Shown here: positions 23,194-30,817 of the stretch, piece after piece
Numbering within the stretch: position 1 is the stretch's first letter
How the letters are laid out: every line of letters starts with the position of its first letter
From: Acidobacteria bacterium RBG_13_68_16
GTDB lineage: Bacteria; Acidobacteriota; Thermoanaerobaculia; Thermoanaerobaculales; Thermoanaerobaculaceae
Assembly: GCA_001766905.1 (NCBI GenBank)
Contig: MEKI01000105.1
Coordinates: 10,283 to 47,556, forward strand
Length of the DNA stretch: 37,274 bases
Direction of reading: 5' to 3'
The notes under the pieces: model-generated
Database searches by the model: none
What the model was told of the DNA's origin: nothing
The model's input: only the letters and a program-made list of their open reading frames with translations
Position numbers and translations under genes: made by a program

Positions 23194-25409
23194 CAGCGTG
23201 CCTCCGGGTGGTAGTCGCGCGGCTCTTCCTTGCCGTTGAGTACGCGCAGCGCGCCTTTCACCAGCGCGAACATCTCATTCTCCCCGGCATATACAGTGAC
23301 TCCGCACCCGAGCCCGCCAAGCAGGCCCGAGATCGCCTCCACCAGCCTCTTCGAGCGCGCCATGCCCCCGGTCAACAGGATGCGGTCCACGTGCTCTCCG
23401 TCGAAAGCCGGCACGAGGCCGGTAATCCCCTTGGCGATCTGGTAGGCCATGGCCTCGAAGACCCTGGCGGCCTCGGCATCTCCCTTTTCGATCCGGCTCT
23501 CCACCTCGCGCAGATCGGCGGTGCCCAGAAGATCGATGAGCCCTCCCCGACCCTTGTTGAGCTTCTTGAGCTCCTCCTTGCTGTACGCGCCCGAGAAGCA
23601 CAGGTCGATGAGCTGGCCGGTGGGCAGGCTTCCGGACCGCTGCGGCGTGAACGGCCCCTCGCCGTCGAGGGCGTTGTTGACGTCGATGTAACGCCCCTTC
23701 TTGTGGGCGCCGATGGAGATCCCGCCGCCCATGTGGGCGACGATCACGTTGACCTTCTCGTAGAACGTCTCGTTCTCCTCGGCGAACCGGCGCGCTGTGG
23801 CGATCTGGTTGAGCGCGTGGCTGATGACCTTGCGGCGGATCGCCTTGATCCCCGCGACCTTCACCCGCTCGGGAGCCTCGTCCACCACGACGGGGTCCAC
23901 GATAAACGCGGGTTTGCTGGCGTCCCCCACGAGTTCGTGGGCGATGAGCGCCCCGAGGTTGGAGGCGTGTTCGCCCATTACGCCTGACTTGAGATCAGCC
24001 AGCATCTCGTCGCCGATGCGGTAGGTGCCGTGGGGGATCGGCCGCAGAATCCCGCCCCGCGCCGCTACCGCGTCGATGTCGTCCAGCCCGAGATCGTGCT
24101 CCGCGAGCGACTTCAGGATCATCTCCTTCCTGAATGCAAACTGGTCGGTGATCCTCTTGCCCTCGTGGGGCGCGAGCTCGCTTGCCGAGTGCTCGAGCTC
24201 GGTGGTCCAACTCTCCTGCTCGCCCTCGTAGACGGAGATCTTGGTGGAGGTCGAACCCGGGTTGACCGCGAGCACGCGGTAGCGGCGGAAGAAGGTGTCC
24301 TTGGGCGTCTGCTGCCACTCCCCGAAGCGGTGGAGGCGCACAACTGCGGCTTTGACCGACAGGCGTACGTCCTCGGGGGTGCAGTCCATGGCAAGATCCA
24401 CACCGCGGAACGCGAGGCCGAACATCACGCTGAACTTCTTCGCCGTCGGGTAGCGAGTGGCGTACAGGTGGTAGAGGAGGTTCCCCATGTCCAGGTTCGG
24501 GCAGATGATCACGTTGGTGCCACCGGACCAGGCCCCGCTGCCGGGTGCGCGGTAGTACATGGCGGAGCGCTCCGAGAGCGCCACGCTCATCTTGACCTCG
24601 GAATCGATGTGGATCGAGGCGTACCGGCTGCCCCGCCGCACCCGGTCGGCGAGGGTCCCCGGGACCAGCTCCGCCGCCCGTCGCACCAGCTCGGGCGAAG
24701 GGCCCTCGTCCGAGCCCCGGTGCGAGTACGAGACGATCGCACCGCGGATCTCGGGAAGCACGTCTTCCGGGAAGAGGTCGCGGGCCACCGCGCAGGTGCC
24801 CACCGCCACGTGTGCCAGCAACTCCGGCGTCATGGTGGCGTTTACGCCTACATCGCCGAAAACCACGATGTTGTGTGGGAAGATGTTGTCCGGGTGCTCG
24901 TCGGGCAGCACGAAGACCCCGGCCTCGCACGGTAGGTACCGCCTGGTGAGCGCCTTGACCATCGGCCGGAAGAAGTCCTTGGGCTCGTGGGTCGCGCCGC
25001 CCACCACGATGTCCGCATGCCCCTGTTGCACCGCGGCTATCCCAAAGTGCGCGGGGTTCGAGACGAAGCGGCGAGCCTCGCCGATCGTCATCCTCTGGCC
25101 CGCTTCCTGCGAGTTCTCGAGGTAGTCGCTCGCAAAGGCCTTGATCAGCCCGGGCTGTCCGTCGAGATCGAGGAACGCACTCTCCGACAACGCGAACTCC
25201 ACGCGGTTGGGATCCACGTGCCCCAGGGCGCCCGCCACGACGCCGCGAATCATAGGCTCGGGGGCAAGGAAAACCGGTCGCACGAACCGCGCCAGATGGC
25301 ACGCCGCTTCGAGCACGCGCGGGTCGATCGATTCGACGAAGATGACGGTTGGCCGGTTCCGCGGGACCGACAGGACCTGCCTGTCCAGCGATCCCTCGAT
25401 GTCGAACAT
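23193..25409 (-). CDS. Phosphotransacylase - butyrate kinase fusion
   Basis: A 738-residue two-domain protein. Residues about 20-362 are a PTA_PTB-like domain: ADIVVGGATHEPKDFFRPM, NIVVFGDVGVNATMTPELLA, GAIVSYSHRGSDEG and TNVIICPNLDMGNLLYHLYA. Residues about 378-730 are an acetate/butyrate kinase: VLAVNPGSTSTKISVYEGE, DPVVVDEAPERVKVAG, NVIVAHMGGGISIGAHKKGR, DRILLTGGMARSKRLVEAI. Together they could turn acyl-CoA plus phosphate into acid plus ATP within one chain, or the reverse. The ATG at 25409 has GGGAGGAACG and a TACAAT -10 upstream. The kinase half looks butyrate/branched-chain type. No frameshift is seen. Confidence 0.9.
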   Translation of the reverse strand: MFDIEGSLDRQVLSVPRNRPTVIFVESIDPRVLEAACHLARFVRPVFLAPEPMIRGVVAGALGHVDPNRVEFALSESAFLDLDGQPGLIKAFASDYLENSQEAGQRMTIGEARRFVSNPAHFGIAAVQQGHADIVVGGATHEPKDFFRPMVKALTRRYLPCEAGVFVLPDEHPDNIFPHNIVVFGDVGVNATMTPELLAHVAVGTCAVARDLFPEDVLPEIRGAIVSYSHRGSDEGPSPELVRRAAELVPGTLADRVRRGSRYASIHIDSEVKMSVALSERSAMYYRAPGSGAWSGGTNVIICPNLDMGNLLYHLYATRYPTAKKFSVMFGLAFRGVDLAMDCTPEDVRLSVKAAVVRLHRFGEWQQTPKDTFFRRYRVLAVNPGSTSTKISVYEGEQESWTTELEHSASELAPHEGKRITDQFAFRKEMILKSLAEHDLGLDDIDAVAARGGILRPIPHGTYRIGDEMLADLKSGVMGEHASNLGALIAHELVGDASKPAFIVDPVVVDEAPERVKVAGIKAIRRKVISHALNQIATARRFAEENETFYEKVNVIVAHMGGGISIGAHKKGRYIDVNNALDGEGPFTPQRSGSLPTGQLIDLCFSGAYSKEELKKLNKGRGGLIDLLGTADLREVESRIEKGDAEAARVFEAMAYQIAKGITGLVPAFDGEHVDRILLTGGMARSKRLVEAISGLLGGLGCGVTVYAGENEMFALVKGALRVLNGKEEPRDYHPEAR

Positions 25410-25429
25410 GCGTTCCTCCCGTCACGGCG

Positions 25430-25459
25430 ATTGTAACAAGGGAAAGTGACCAGCGTGAA
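25430..25459 (-). promoter_or_regulatory. Promoter for the transacylase-kinase operon
   Basis: Minus-strand TTCACG (25459-25454), 18-nt spacer, TACAAT (25435-25430), then GGGAGGAACG (25420-25411) and the ATG at 25409. Strong -10 element, partial -35. It shows that buk-ptb can be expressed apart from the genes upstream. Confidence 0.55.
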
Positions 25460-25486
25460 CAAGCGACGCGACGCTTCGGAGGAGCG

Positions 25487-26197
25487 TCACGCGGCGGAGA
25501 CGCCCGCGAGCCAGCGTTCGCGCAGGAAGCCGAGTCCCAACGCGGTCACCCGCCCAAGACCCTCCTGGGCCGGCACCACGTAGGGCTGGATACCGGTGGC
25601 GAGGGCGTCGGTGCGAACCGCCTCGGTACCGTCGTCCTCGACCACGATGCAGCGCGTTTTCGGGTGCTCCCGGACGAAGCCGGCCAGGGCAGAGTAGAAG
25701 GTGCCCGCGTTGTGGCAGGACGTGGAGACCAGCAGCAGGTCAGGACCTTCGGCAGGCAGCTCGTGGGTGTAGCCGACCGTCTCGGCCCATTCACCCACAA
25801 ACAAGTAGCGAAGGTATGGGTGGTCGGCCGCGACGACGGGCCGGTACAGCGCGGCTACAACCACCTGCTCGGCGACCTGCTTGTCGGGGTCGAAGGCATA
25901 GTCCGCCCCGGCGCGAACCGCATCCTGCTTCTCGGTCAGGAAGGCTCCGGCGAACAGGATCTTCCCCGCGAAGCCGTTCCGGCGCAGCGAGGCGATCGTG
26001 TTCATGCGCTGCTCGTGCGCCGTGATCGGTCCCCTGAGCACCAGCGCCAGGTCGAATCGGCCGCCGGCGGCGCGCTCGACCATCTCCCAGGGCAGGCCGA
26101 CCGTCTCCACGTGGAGCTCGGGGTGGCGCTCTGTGAGCAGGCGCTCGATCTCATAGCGCTCCGGGAGGTCGCCCAGCACGACGACGCGCCCGGGCAC
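25487..26197 (-). CDS. Orphan protein with a degenerate receiver-like N-terminal half
   Basis: A 236-residue protein with no family I recognise. Residues 1-117 have the strand-helix rhythm of a response-regulator receiver: RVVVLGD, RFDLALVLRGPI, GFAGKILFAGAFLTEKQDAVRAGADYAF. The phosphate-accepting Asp position is Leu54 and the conserved Lys is Asp, so it cannot be phosphorylated the usual way. Residues 120-236 (YLFVGEWAETVGYTHELPAE, LLLVSTSCHNAGTFYSA, RCIVVEDDGTEAVRT) are of unknown fold and contain a single Cys-His pair (STSCHNAG). GTG at 26197 is 2 nt after the half-ferritin stop, with GGGGAGA 7 nt upstream. A hairpin (GACGCT/AGCGTC) overlaps its stop. Confidence 0.6.
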   Translation of the reverse strand: MPGRVVVLGDLPERYEIERLLTERHPELHVETVGLPWEMVERAAGGRFDLALVLRGPITAHEQRMNTIASLRRNGFAGKILFAGAFLTEKQDAVRAGADYAFDPDKQVAEQVVVAALYRPVVAADHPYLRYLFVGEWAETVGYTHELPAEGPDLLLVSTSCHNAGTFYSALAGFVREHPKTRCIVVEDDGTEAVRTDALATGIQPYVVPAQEGLGRVTALGLGFLRERWLAGVSAA

Positions 26198-26199
26198 CG

Positions 26200-26427
26200 T
26201 CAGTTCTCCCCGGCGATGAAGCGGTCGTACTCCCTCTCCAGAAGGTCGTAGTGCTTTGCCTCCTCCTTGGCGAGGAACTCGAACATCTTCCTGACCCCGG
26301 GATCGGCGACGATCCCGGCGCATTCCAGGTAGAACTCCTTTGCCATCTTCTCCCGCTCCATCGCGATCCTGACCGCCTCTTCGGGGCGCGTGTGCTCGTT
26401 GACGCCAGACTCTCCCTTGCCGCTCAT
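26200..26427 (-). CDS. 75-residue rubrerythrin/ferritin-like half domain
   Basis: A very short two-helix protein matching one half of a rubrerythrin diiron domain. Helix 1 is EEAVRIAMEREKMAKEFYLE (candidate ligands Glu24, Glu31) and helix 2 is MFEFLAKEEAKHYDLLEREY (Glu56, His59 in the EExxH motif). Full rubrerythrins have two such pairs in one chain, so this one would need to dimerise to make a four-helix bundle with a metal site. The ATG is preceded by GGAGGG 6 nt upstream. It lies 34 nt after the CoA-transferase and 2 nt before the orphan gene. A role in iron or peroxide handling, or as a metal sensor, is a guess. No encapsulin is near. Confidence 0.75.
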   Translation of the reverse strand: MSGKGESGVNEHTRPEEAVRIAMEREKMAKEFYLECAGIVADPGVRKMFEFLAKEEAKHYDLLEREYDRFIAGEN

Positions 26428-26461
26428 GGCGACCCTCCGGGTTCACAAGGTGCAGAGCACC

Positions 26462-27760
26462 TTATAGCAGATTACGCCGCCGTGCGGCGGCTCTCAGCTC
26501 GTCGCGGAACTCCGGGTGGGCGATGGCAATGAGCTCCTCGGCCCGGTCCCTCAGACTCTTCCCGAACAGCGAAGCCACCCCGTGCTCGGTGACAACGTAG
26601 TGCACGTCGGCACGGGTCGTGACGACCCCGGAGCCCTCGGGAAGCGCGTCGCAGATGCGCGACACCTTCCCTCCCCTGGCCGTGGAGGGCATCGCGATGA
26701 TCGGCTTGCCCCCCTTGGAGCGCGCGGCCCCCCGGATGAAGTCCACCTGCCCCCCGAACCCGGAGTAGATGTCCCGGCCGATGGAGTCCGCACAAACCTG
26801 GCCGGTGATGTCCACCGAGAGGGCGGAGTTGACCGCGACCATCTTGTCGTTCTGGGAGATGACAAAGGGGTCGTTCACGTAGTCGTTGGGGTGGAACTCC
26901 ACAAAGGGGTTGTTGTCAAGGAAGTCGAAGGTCCTCTTTCCGCCCAGCACAAACGCCGCCACCGTCTTGCTCCGGTGCAGCGTCTTGGCCTCGTTGGTTA
27001 CGACACCGGTCTCGACCAGTTCCACGAGCCCGTCGGAGAACAGCTCGGTGTGGATGCCCAGGTTGCGTTTCTCCTTGAGGTACAGGAGCACCGCATCTGG
27101 AATCTCACCGATGCCCAACTGCAGCGTGGACCCGTCCTCTATCAGGGCGGCGACGTTTTGACCGACGGCCCTGGAGGTGTCGCTGACCTCGGCGGCCATC
27201 GCGATCTCCAGCAGGTCGCGGTCAACCTCAACGACGTGGGTGAGCCTGGAGACGTTAATGAACGCGTCCCCGAGGGCGCGCGGCATGCGTTTGTTGACGA
27301 GAGCGATCACGGTCTTGGCCCTCTCCGCCGCCGCCTTGGTGCAGCCGACCTCGACCCCGTACGAGCAGAAGCCGTGCTCATCGGGGGGCGAGATGTGGAT
27401 GAGAGCCACATCGATGGGCAGGATCCCCTCGTAGATCAGGCGGGGGATCTGGTGCAGGTGGACGGGCACGAAGTCGGCCCGGCCCTCGTTGACCGCGTCG
27501 CGGACGTTGGCGCCTGTGAAGAGAGATCGATGGCGGAACGATTTCGCGAACTGAGGTTTGACGTAGTCCGCGTGGCCGAGGGTCAGGATGTGCGACACCT
27601 CGACGCCCTCCAGCTCACCGGCGCGTGCGACCATTGCGGAGATCAGCTCCTCCGGGTTCGAGCAACCGCTGTGGATCCAAACGTGATCGCCGGAGCGGAT
27701 CACCTTTACCGCCTCCTCGGCGGTTGTCACTCTCTGGCGGTAGAGCTCGAGCCAGCGCAC
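26462..27760 (-). CDS. Acetyl-CoA hydrolase/transferase family (4-hydroxybutyrate CoA-transferase type)
   Basis: A 432-residue CoA-transferase that moves CoA between acetyl-CoA and another short acid. The active-site Glu is Glu239 in GIHTELFSDG, at almost the same position as the catalytic Glu238 of the Clostridium aminobutyricum 4-hydroxybutyrate enzyme. Other marks: GDHVWIHSGCSNPEEL, LQLGIGEIPDAVL, AVNSALSVDITGQV, and GGQVDFIRGAARSKGG. GTG start 27760 (RWLELYRQR), 11 nt after the stop of the alanine-dehydrogenase-like gene, with GGGGG before it; the open frame upstream is unlike the family. It may serve 4-hydroxybutyrate, butyrate or propionate. Confidence 0.9.
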   Translation of the reverse strand: MRWLELYRQRVTTAEEAVKVIRSGDHVWIHSGCSNPEELISAMVARAGELEGVEVSHILTLGHADYVKPQFAKSFRHRSLFTGANVRDAVNEGRADFVPVHLHQIPRLIYEGILPIDVALIHISPPDEHGFCSYGVEVGCTKAAAERAKTVIALVNKRMPRALGDAFINVSRLTHVVEVDRDLLEIAMAAEVSDTSRAVGQNVAALIEDGSTLQLGIGEIPDAVLLYLKEKRNLGIHTELFSDGLVELVETGVVTNEAKTLHRSKTVAAFVLGGKRTFDFLDNNPFVEFHPNDYVNDPFVISQNDKMVAVNSALSVDITGQVCADSIGRDIYSGFGGQVDFIRGAARSKGGKPIIAMPSTARGGKVSRICDALPEGSGVVTTRADVHYVVTEHGVASLFGKSLRDRAEELIAIAHPEFRDELRAAARRRNLL

Positions 27761-27771
27761 GCAACCCCCGC

Positions 27772-28890
27772 TCAGCCTTCCGAGAACGGCAGCGGCTTGT
27801 ATGGGACACCGAAAACGTGCGCAAGCGCCTCGCGGCTGCACCCGCCCCGGTAGAGGTAGACCCCGCGGCGGAGGTCGGGGGATGCAGCCAGCGCCCCGTC
27901 GATACCTTTCTCTACGACCTGCGTCAGGTACGGCAGAAGCGCGTTTGTGTAGGCGAGCGTCGCGGAGCGCGCCGCCACGGAGGGCAGGTTGGGGACGCAG
28001 AAGTGGAGGATGCCGTCGACCTCGTAGACCGGGTTTGGGAACGAGGTGGGCCTTGAGGTCTCGAAGCAGCCACCCATGTCAATGGAGAGGTCGATCACCA
28101 CACTGCGCGGCTTCATCAGCTTGAGCATCTCGCGGGTAACGAGCAGGGGCGCGCGCTCACCCCGGATCGCCACCGCCGCCAGGAAGAGATCAGCAAAGGA
28201 CAGAGCCCTCTCGATGTTCGGCCTCGTGGCGAGCATCGTGGGCACCTGCCGCCCGAGGTGCTCGCAGGCGTAGCGCAGGTGCTCCACGCTTCGGTCGAGC
28301 ATCACCACGTGGGCGCCCATCCCGAGCGCGACCTGCGCCGCCGAGCGCCCGAGCACGCCGGCGCCGAGGATCACAAAGCTCGCGGGCGGGACGCCCGGCG
28401 CCCCCGAGAGCAGGATCCCCTTCCCGCCGAACTCGTTGAGCAAGAGGCCGGAGCCGATCGTGAGGGCGAGCCTCCCGGCGATCTCGGACATCGAGGTGAG
28501 GACCGGCGCATTTCCCTGGTTGTCCTCGATGACCTCACCCCCGATGGCTGTCACCTCGCGCTCGAGCAGCGAGCGAAAGTCCTCGGGACGCGCCGCCGGC
28601 AACCCCCAGAACGCCACGACGGTCTGTCCGGGCACCAGCGACTCATACTCCGCGGGCTCGGGGGCGTTTATCCCGACCACCAGCTCGCTGCGCCCGAACA
28701 CCTCACCACGGCTGTACACGGTGGTCGCGCCCGCGCGCTCGAAATCGGCGTCGAAGAATCCCGCCTCCACGCCCGCATCCTTCTGAACCCAGACCCGAGC
28801 GCCCGCCTGGGCGAGCGCCTTGACCCCCGACGGGGCCAGCGCCACACGGTGCTCGCGCCCGCGGATCTCCTTCGGGATGCCGATGTCCAT
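27772..28890 (-). CDS. Alanine dehydrogenase-fold protein without the catalytic Lys and His
   Basis: A 372-residue protein of the alanine dehydrogenase/transhydrogenase family. It aligns without gaps to Mycobacterium tuberculosis Ald through the first 150 residues (as I recall that sequence). The substrate-binding Arg15 (GIPKEIRGREHRVALAP), NAD site (FVILGAGVLGRSAAQ) and IDLSIDMGGCFETSRPT are kept. The catalytic Lys75 of VKVKEP is Asn75 (VGINAPEP) and His96 of FLHLA is Gly96 (FWGLP). The segment near NMPxxVP reads NLPSVAARSAT. So ordinary alanine deamination is unlikely; a different amino or keto acid substrate or a binding role is possible. ATG at 28890 has AGGAGA 7 nt upstream; the open frame beyond it is not coding. 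Confidence 0.85.
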   Translation of the reverse strand: MDIGIPKEIRGREHRVALAPSGVKALAQAGARVWVQKDAGVEAGFFDADFERAGATTVYSRGEVFGRSELVVGINAPEPAEYESLVPGQTVVAFWGLPAARPEDFRSLLEREVTAIGGEVIEDNQGNAPVLTSMSEIAGRLALTIGSGLLLNEFGGKGILLSGAPGVPPASFVILGAGVLGRSAAQVALGMGAHVVMLDRSVEHLRYACEHLGRQVPTMLATRPNIERALSFADLFLAAVAIRGERAPLLVTREMLKLMKPRSVVIDLSIDMGGCFETSRPTSFPNPVYEVDGILHFCVPNLPSVAARSATLAYTNALLPYLTQVVEKGIDGALAASPDLRRGVYLYRGGCSREALAHVFGVPYKPLPFSEG

Positions 28891-28910
28891 TGGCGTGTCT
28901 CCTGTAGGGA

Positions 28911-28939
28911 ATTCTAAGGCCCGCCCGGCTCGACGGGAA
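28911..28939 (-). promoter_or_regulatory. Promoter for the alanine-dehydrogenase-like operon
   Basis: Minus-strand TTCCCG (28939-28934), 17 nt, TAGAAT (28916-28911), followed by AGGAGA and the ATG at 28890. The -10 is one base off consensus. The 105-base divergent region to the methyltransferase holds this and a weak plus-strand TAGAGT (28975-28980). Confidence 0.5.
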
Positions 28940-28995
28940 GCCCCAGCACGGCTGCACGGCCCCGACTGGTGCGGTAGAGTTCGCCCGGGGGTTGC

Positions 28996-29970
28996 ATGAC
29001 ACCGGAGGAGCTGGAGGAGATGGCGGGTGGGTTCCAGGCCGCCACGATCGTCCTCGCCGCCAACCGCGCGGGGATCTTCGGCGCCCTGTGCGCGGCGCCG
29101 ATGGGCACCGAGCAACTTGCAAGGCGCCTGAAGCTCAACCGCCGCGCCGTCGCAACCGTGACCGACGCGCTGGTGTGCCTCGGGGCGCTCGAACGCGAGG
29201 GCGACCGACTGCGTGTCCCGCCGGGGCTGGCCCCCGCCCTGGATCGGTCCTCCCCGGTCACGCGCGCAAACGCCCTGGACCACCGGTGGTACGTCCTGCA
29301 GCGCTGGGCCAGGCTCGATTCGGTGCTGGAGACCGGCCAGCCGATCCCACGGTTGCGGGAGGACGAGGAACGCCTGCGCGCCTTCATTCTCGGCATGGCC
29401 GACATGGCCCGGCGAGGGGCCACCGCGCTCTGGAGCGCGGTAGACCTCTCGGACCGTGCGCACCTGGTGGACGTGGGCGGGGGTCCGGGCGAACTCGCCC
29501 TCGCGGCCCTCGAGCGCTTCCCGGGGCTGGTCGCCACGGTCTTCGACCTCCCCGCGGTTCTGCCGATCGCCCGCGAGTACGCGGCGGACCGGGCACCCAA
29601 CGAGCGGATCCGGTTCATGGCGGGGGACGCTCTGCGCGACGACATCCCCGCCTGCGACGCGGCGCTGGTTTCCTCGCTGCTCCACTCGTACGGACTCGAC
29701 GGCGTCAGTAGGATCGCCGGACACGTTGCTGCAGGCCTGAAGCCGGGAGGCCTCGTCATCATTCGTGAGTTCATGTGGGACGACGAGGCCCACTCGGGCC
29801 CCCTGGCGGCGGCCCTGTTCGCGGTGAACATGCTCAGCGGCACGCCCGAGGGGCGCTGCTGGACCGCGGTTGAGCTGGAGGCGGCGTTCGGCAGCGCCGG
29901 TTTCGGCGGATGGAGGCTCACCCGCCTCGACCCGCGAACCTCGCTCCTGGTCGGTGCGCGGCAACGCTGA
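28996..29970 (+). CDS. SAM-dependent O-methyltransferase (family 2 type)
   Basis: A 324-residue protein with a winged-helix/dimerisation N-terminus (VLAANRAGIFGALC, QLARRLKLNRRAVATVTDAL) and a Rossmann SAM domain. The SAM loop is HLVDVGGGPGELALAALERF; a catalytic-type His lies in VSSLLHSYGLDG, where plant and bacterial O-methyltransferases have LHDW. The arrangement fits small-molecule O-methyltransferases such as those for polyketides or hydroxyneurosporene; the substrate is unknown. ATG with CGGGGG 5 nt upstream. It is divergent from the alanine-dehydrogenase-like gene and convergent, 9 nt apart, with the nucleotidyltransferase. Confidence 0.85.
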   Translation: MTPEELEEMAGGFQAATIVLAANRAGIFGALCAAPMGTEQLARRLKLNRRAVATVTDALVCLGALEREGDRLRVPPGLAPALDRSSPVTRANALDHRWYVLQRWARLDSVLETGQPIPRLREDEERLRAFILGMADMARRGATALWSAVDLSDRAHLVDVGGGPGELALAALERFPGLVATVFDLPAVLPIAREYAADRAPNERIRFMAGDALRDDIPACDAALVSSLLHSYGLDGVSRIAGHVAAGLKPGGLVIIREFMWDDEAHSGPLAAALFAVNMLSGTPEGRCWTAVELEAAFGSAGFGGWRLTRLDPRTSLLVGARQR

Positions 29971-29979
29971 GCCCGGTTG

Positions 29980-30756
29980 CTAGGGGGCGTGCGGCCGGTC
30001 GTCGCAGAGCGTGCGTATCTCTGAGGCGATCGCCCCGTTGACGTTGAAGCGCCGCTCCAGGTACGCGAGGATGGCCAGCGCCGACTGCCGGCTGCGCTCG
30101 TATCCCTGCATGAACGGCGGCAGTTCGTCCGCCACGCCGGGGTACCGCCGCTCGAAGCGCCTCTCCTCGGCGAACGGGTCACGCTCGACGTCCATCGCGG
30201 CCTCGAGGGTTCGGGCGAGCTCGATCACGTGGCCCACGGTCTGGACCTGGATTGCCCGAAACGCAGCGAGTGTCTCGCCGCGCTGCAGCCGGCACAGACC
30301 GACGTACAGGCCGGTGAGCGCCTCCCCGAGAAGCCACTCGGCCGAGTGTGATTCCGCGGTCCAGGTCCTGCTCGGCGCGCACACGGACTCGTCGAACCCC
30401 TCCCGCTTCCACACCACCCGTCCCGGCGCAAAGGGGATCTCGGACAGCTCTCGGGGCTCGAACACGGCAAACTCGCAGAACACCCCGTCGTCGAATAGCG
30501 CCTTTTGCCCGTCGGGTGTGTTCCGGTATGCGAAGGCGATCGGGCGTACACGTTCGAGCCACCCCAGGCTCTCGATGAACGCCGCCTTGCAGCCGTCTCT
30601 GACCACGATGAAGAAGTCCAGGTCGGAGTACTCGTCCAGCCTGCCGGTCCCAAGCCCGACCGAGCCAAGGCCCAGCAATTCGAGCGCGCCGTCGTTCCGC
30701 TGCAGCGACGCGGCGATCTCGTCCAACCGCTTCAGGAGCAGTTCACGCTTATGCAT
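29980..30756 (-). CDS. Nucleotidyltransferase-domain protein (lincosamide/aminoglycoside-type fold)
   Basis: A 258-residue protein with an N-terminal pol-beta nucleotidyltransferase domain: LGLGSVGLGTGRLDEYSDLD has the GS and DxD metal site, and FFIVV follows. The C-terminal half is helical (SAEWLLGEALTGLYVGLCRL, ETLAAFRAIQVQTVGHVIEL) like the substrate-binding part of lincosamide or aminoglycoside nucleotidyltransferases. Whether it modifies a drug, a metabolite or a protein is not shown. ATG 30756 lies close behind AAGGA. It follows the SDR gene after 61 bases that carry the heptad repeats, so it may belong to the same transcript. Confidence 0.72.
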   Translation of the reverse strand: MHKRELLLKRLDEIAASLQRNDGALELLGLGSVGLGTGRLDEYSDLDFFIVVRDGCKAAFIESLGWLERVRPIAFAYRNTPDGQKALFDDGVFCEFAVFEPRELSEIPFAPGRVVWKREGFDESVCAPSRTWTAESHSAEWLLGEALTGLYVGLCRLQRGETLAAFRAIQVQTVGHVIELARTLEAAMDVERDPFAEERRFERRYPGVADELPPFMQGYERSRQSALAILAYLERRFNVNGAIASEIRTLCDDRPHAP

Positions 30757-30771
30757 TCCATTCCTTGGGGG

Positions 30772-30813
30772 TTACTCGCCTTTTGCCTCGTGCGCCTTGC
30801 CTCTTGCCTTCCT
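30772..30813 (-). repeat. Degenerate 7-nt purine-rich repeats after the SDR gene
   Basis: On the minus strand, starting six bases beyond the SDR stop, the units are AGGAAGG, CAAGAGG, CAAGGCG, CACGAGG, CAAAAGG, CGAGTAA. The 16-mer GGAGGAAGGCAAGAGG is identical to that at 5544-5559. It fills most of the spacer before the nucleotidyltransferase gene. Confidence 0.6.
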
Positions 30814-30817
30814 CCAA

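Noticed and set aside
26198-26446. N-terminal extension of the orphan receiver-like gene
   Set aside because: It overlaps the half-ferritin gene in another frame and is low-complexity; GTG at 26197 with GGGGAGA is better.
28891-29964. Upstream open extension of the alanine-dehydrogenase-like gene
   Set aside because: It overlaps the methyltransferase on the other strand, has no recognisable domain, and the ATG at 28890 has its own ribosome site and promoter.
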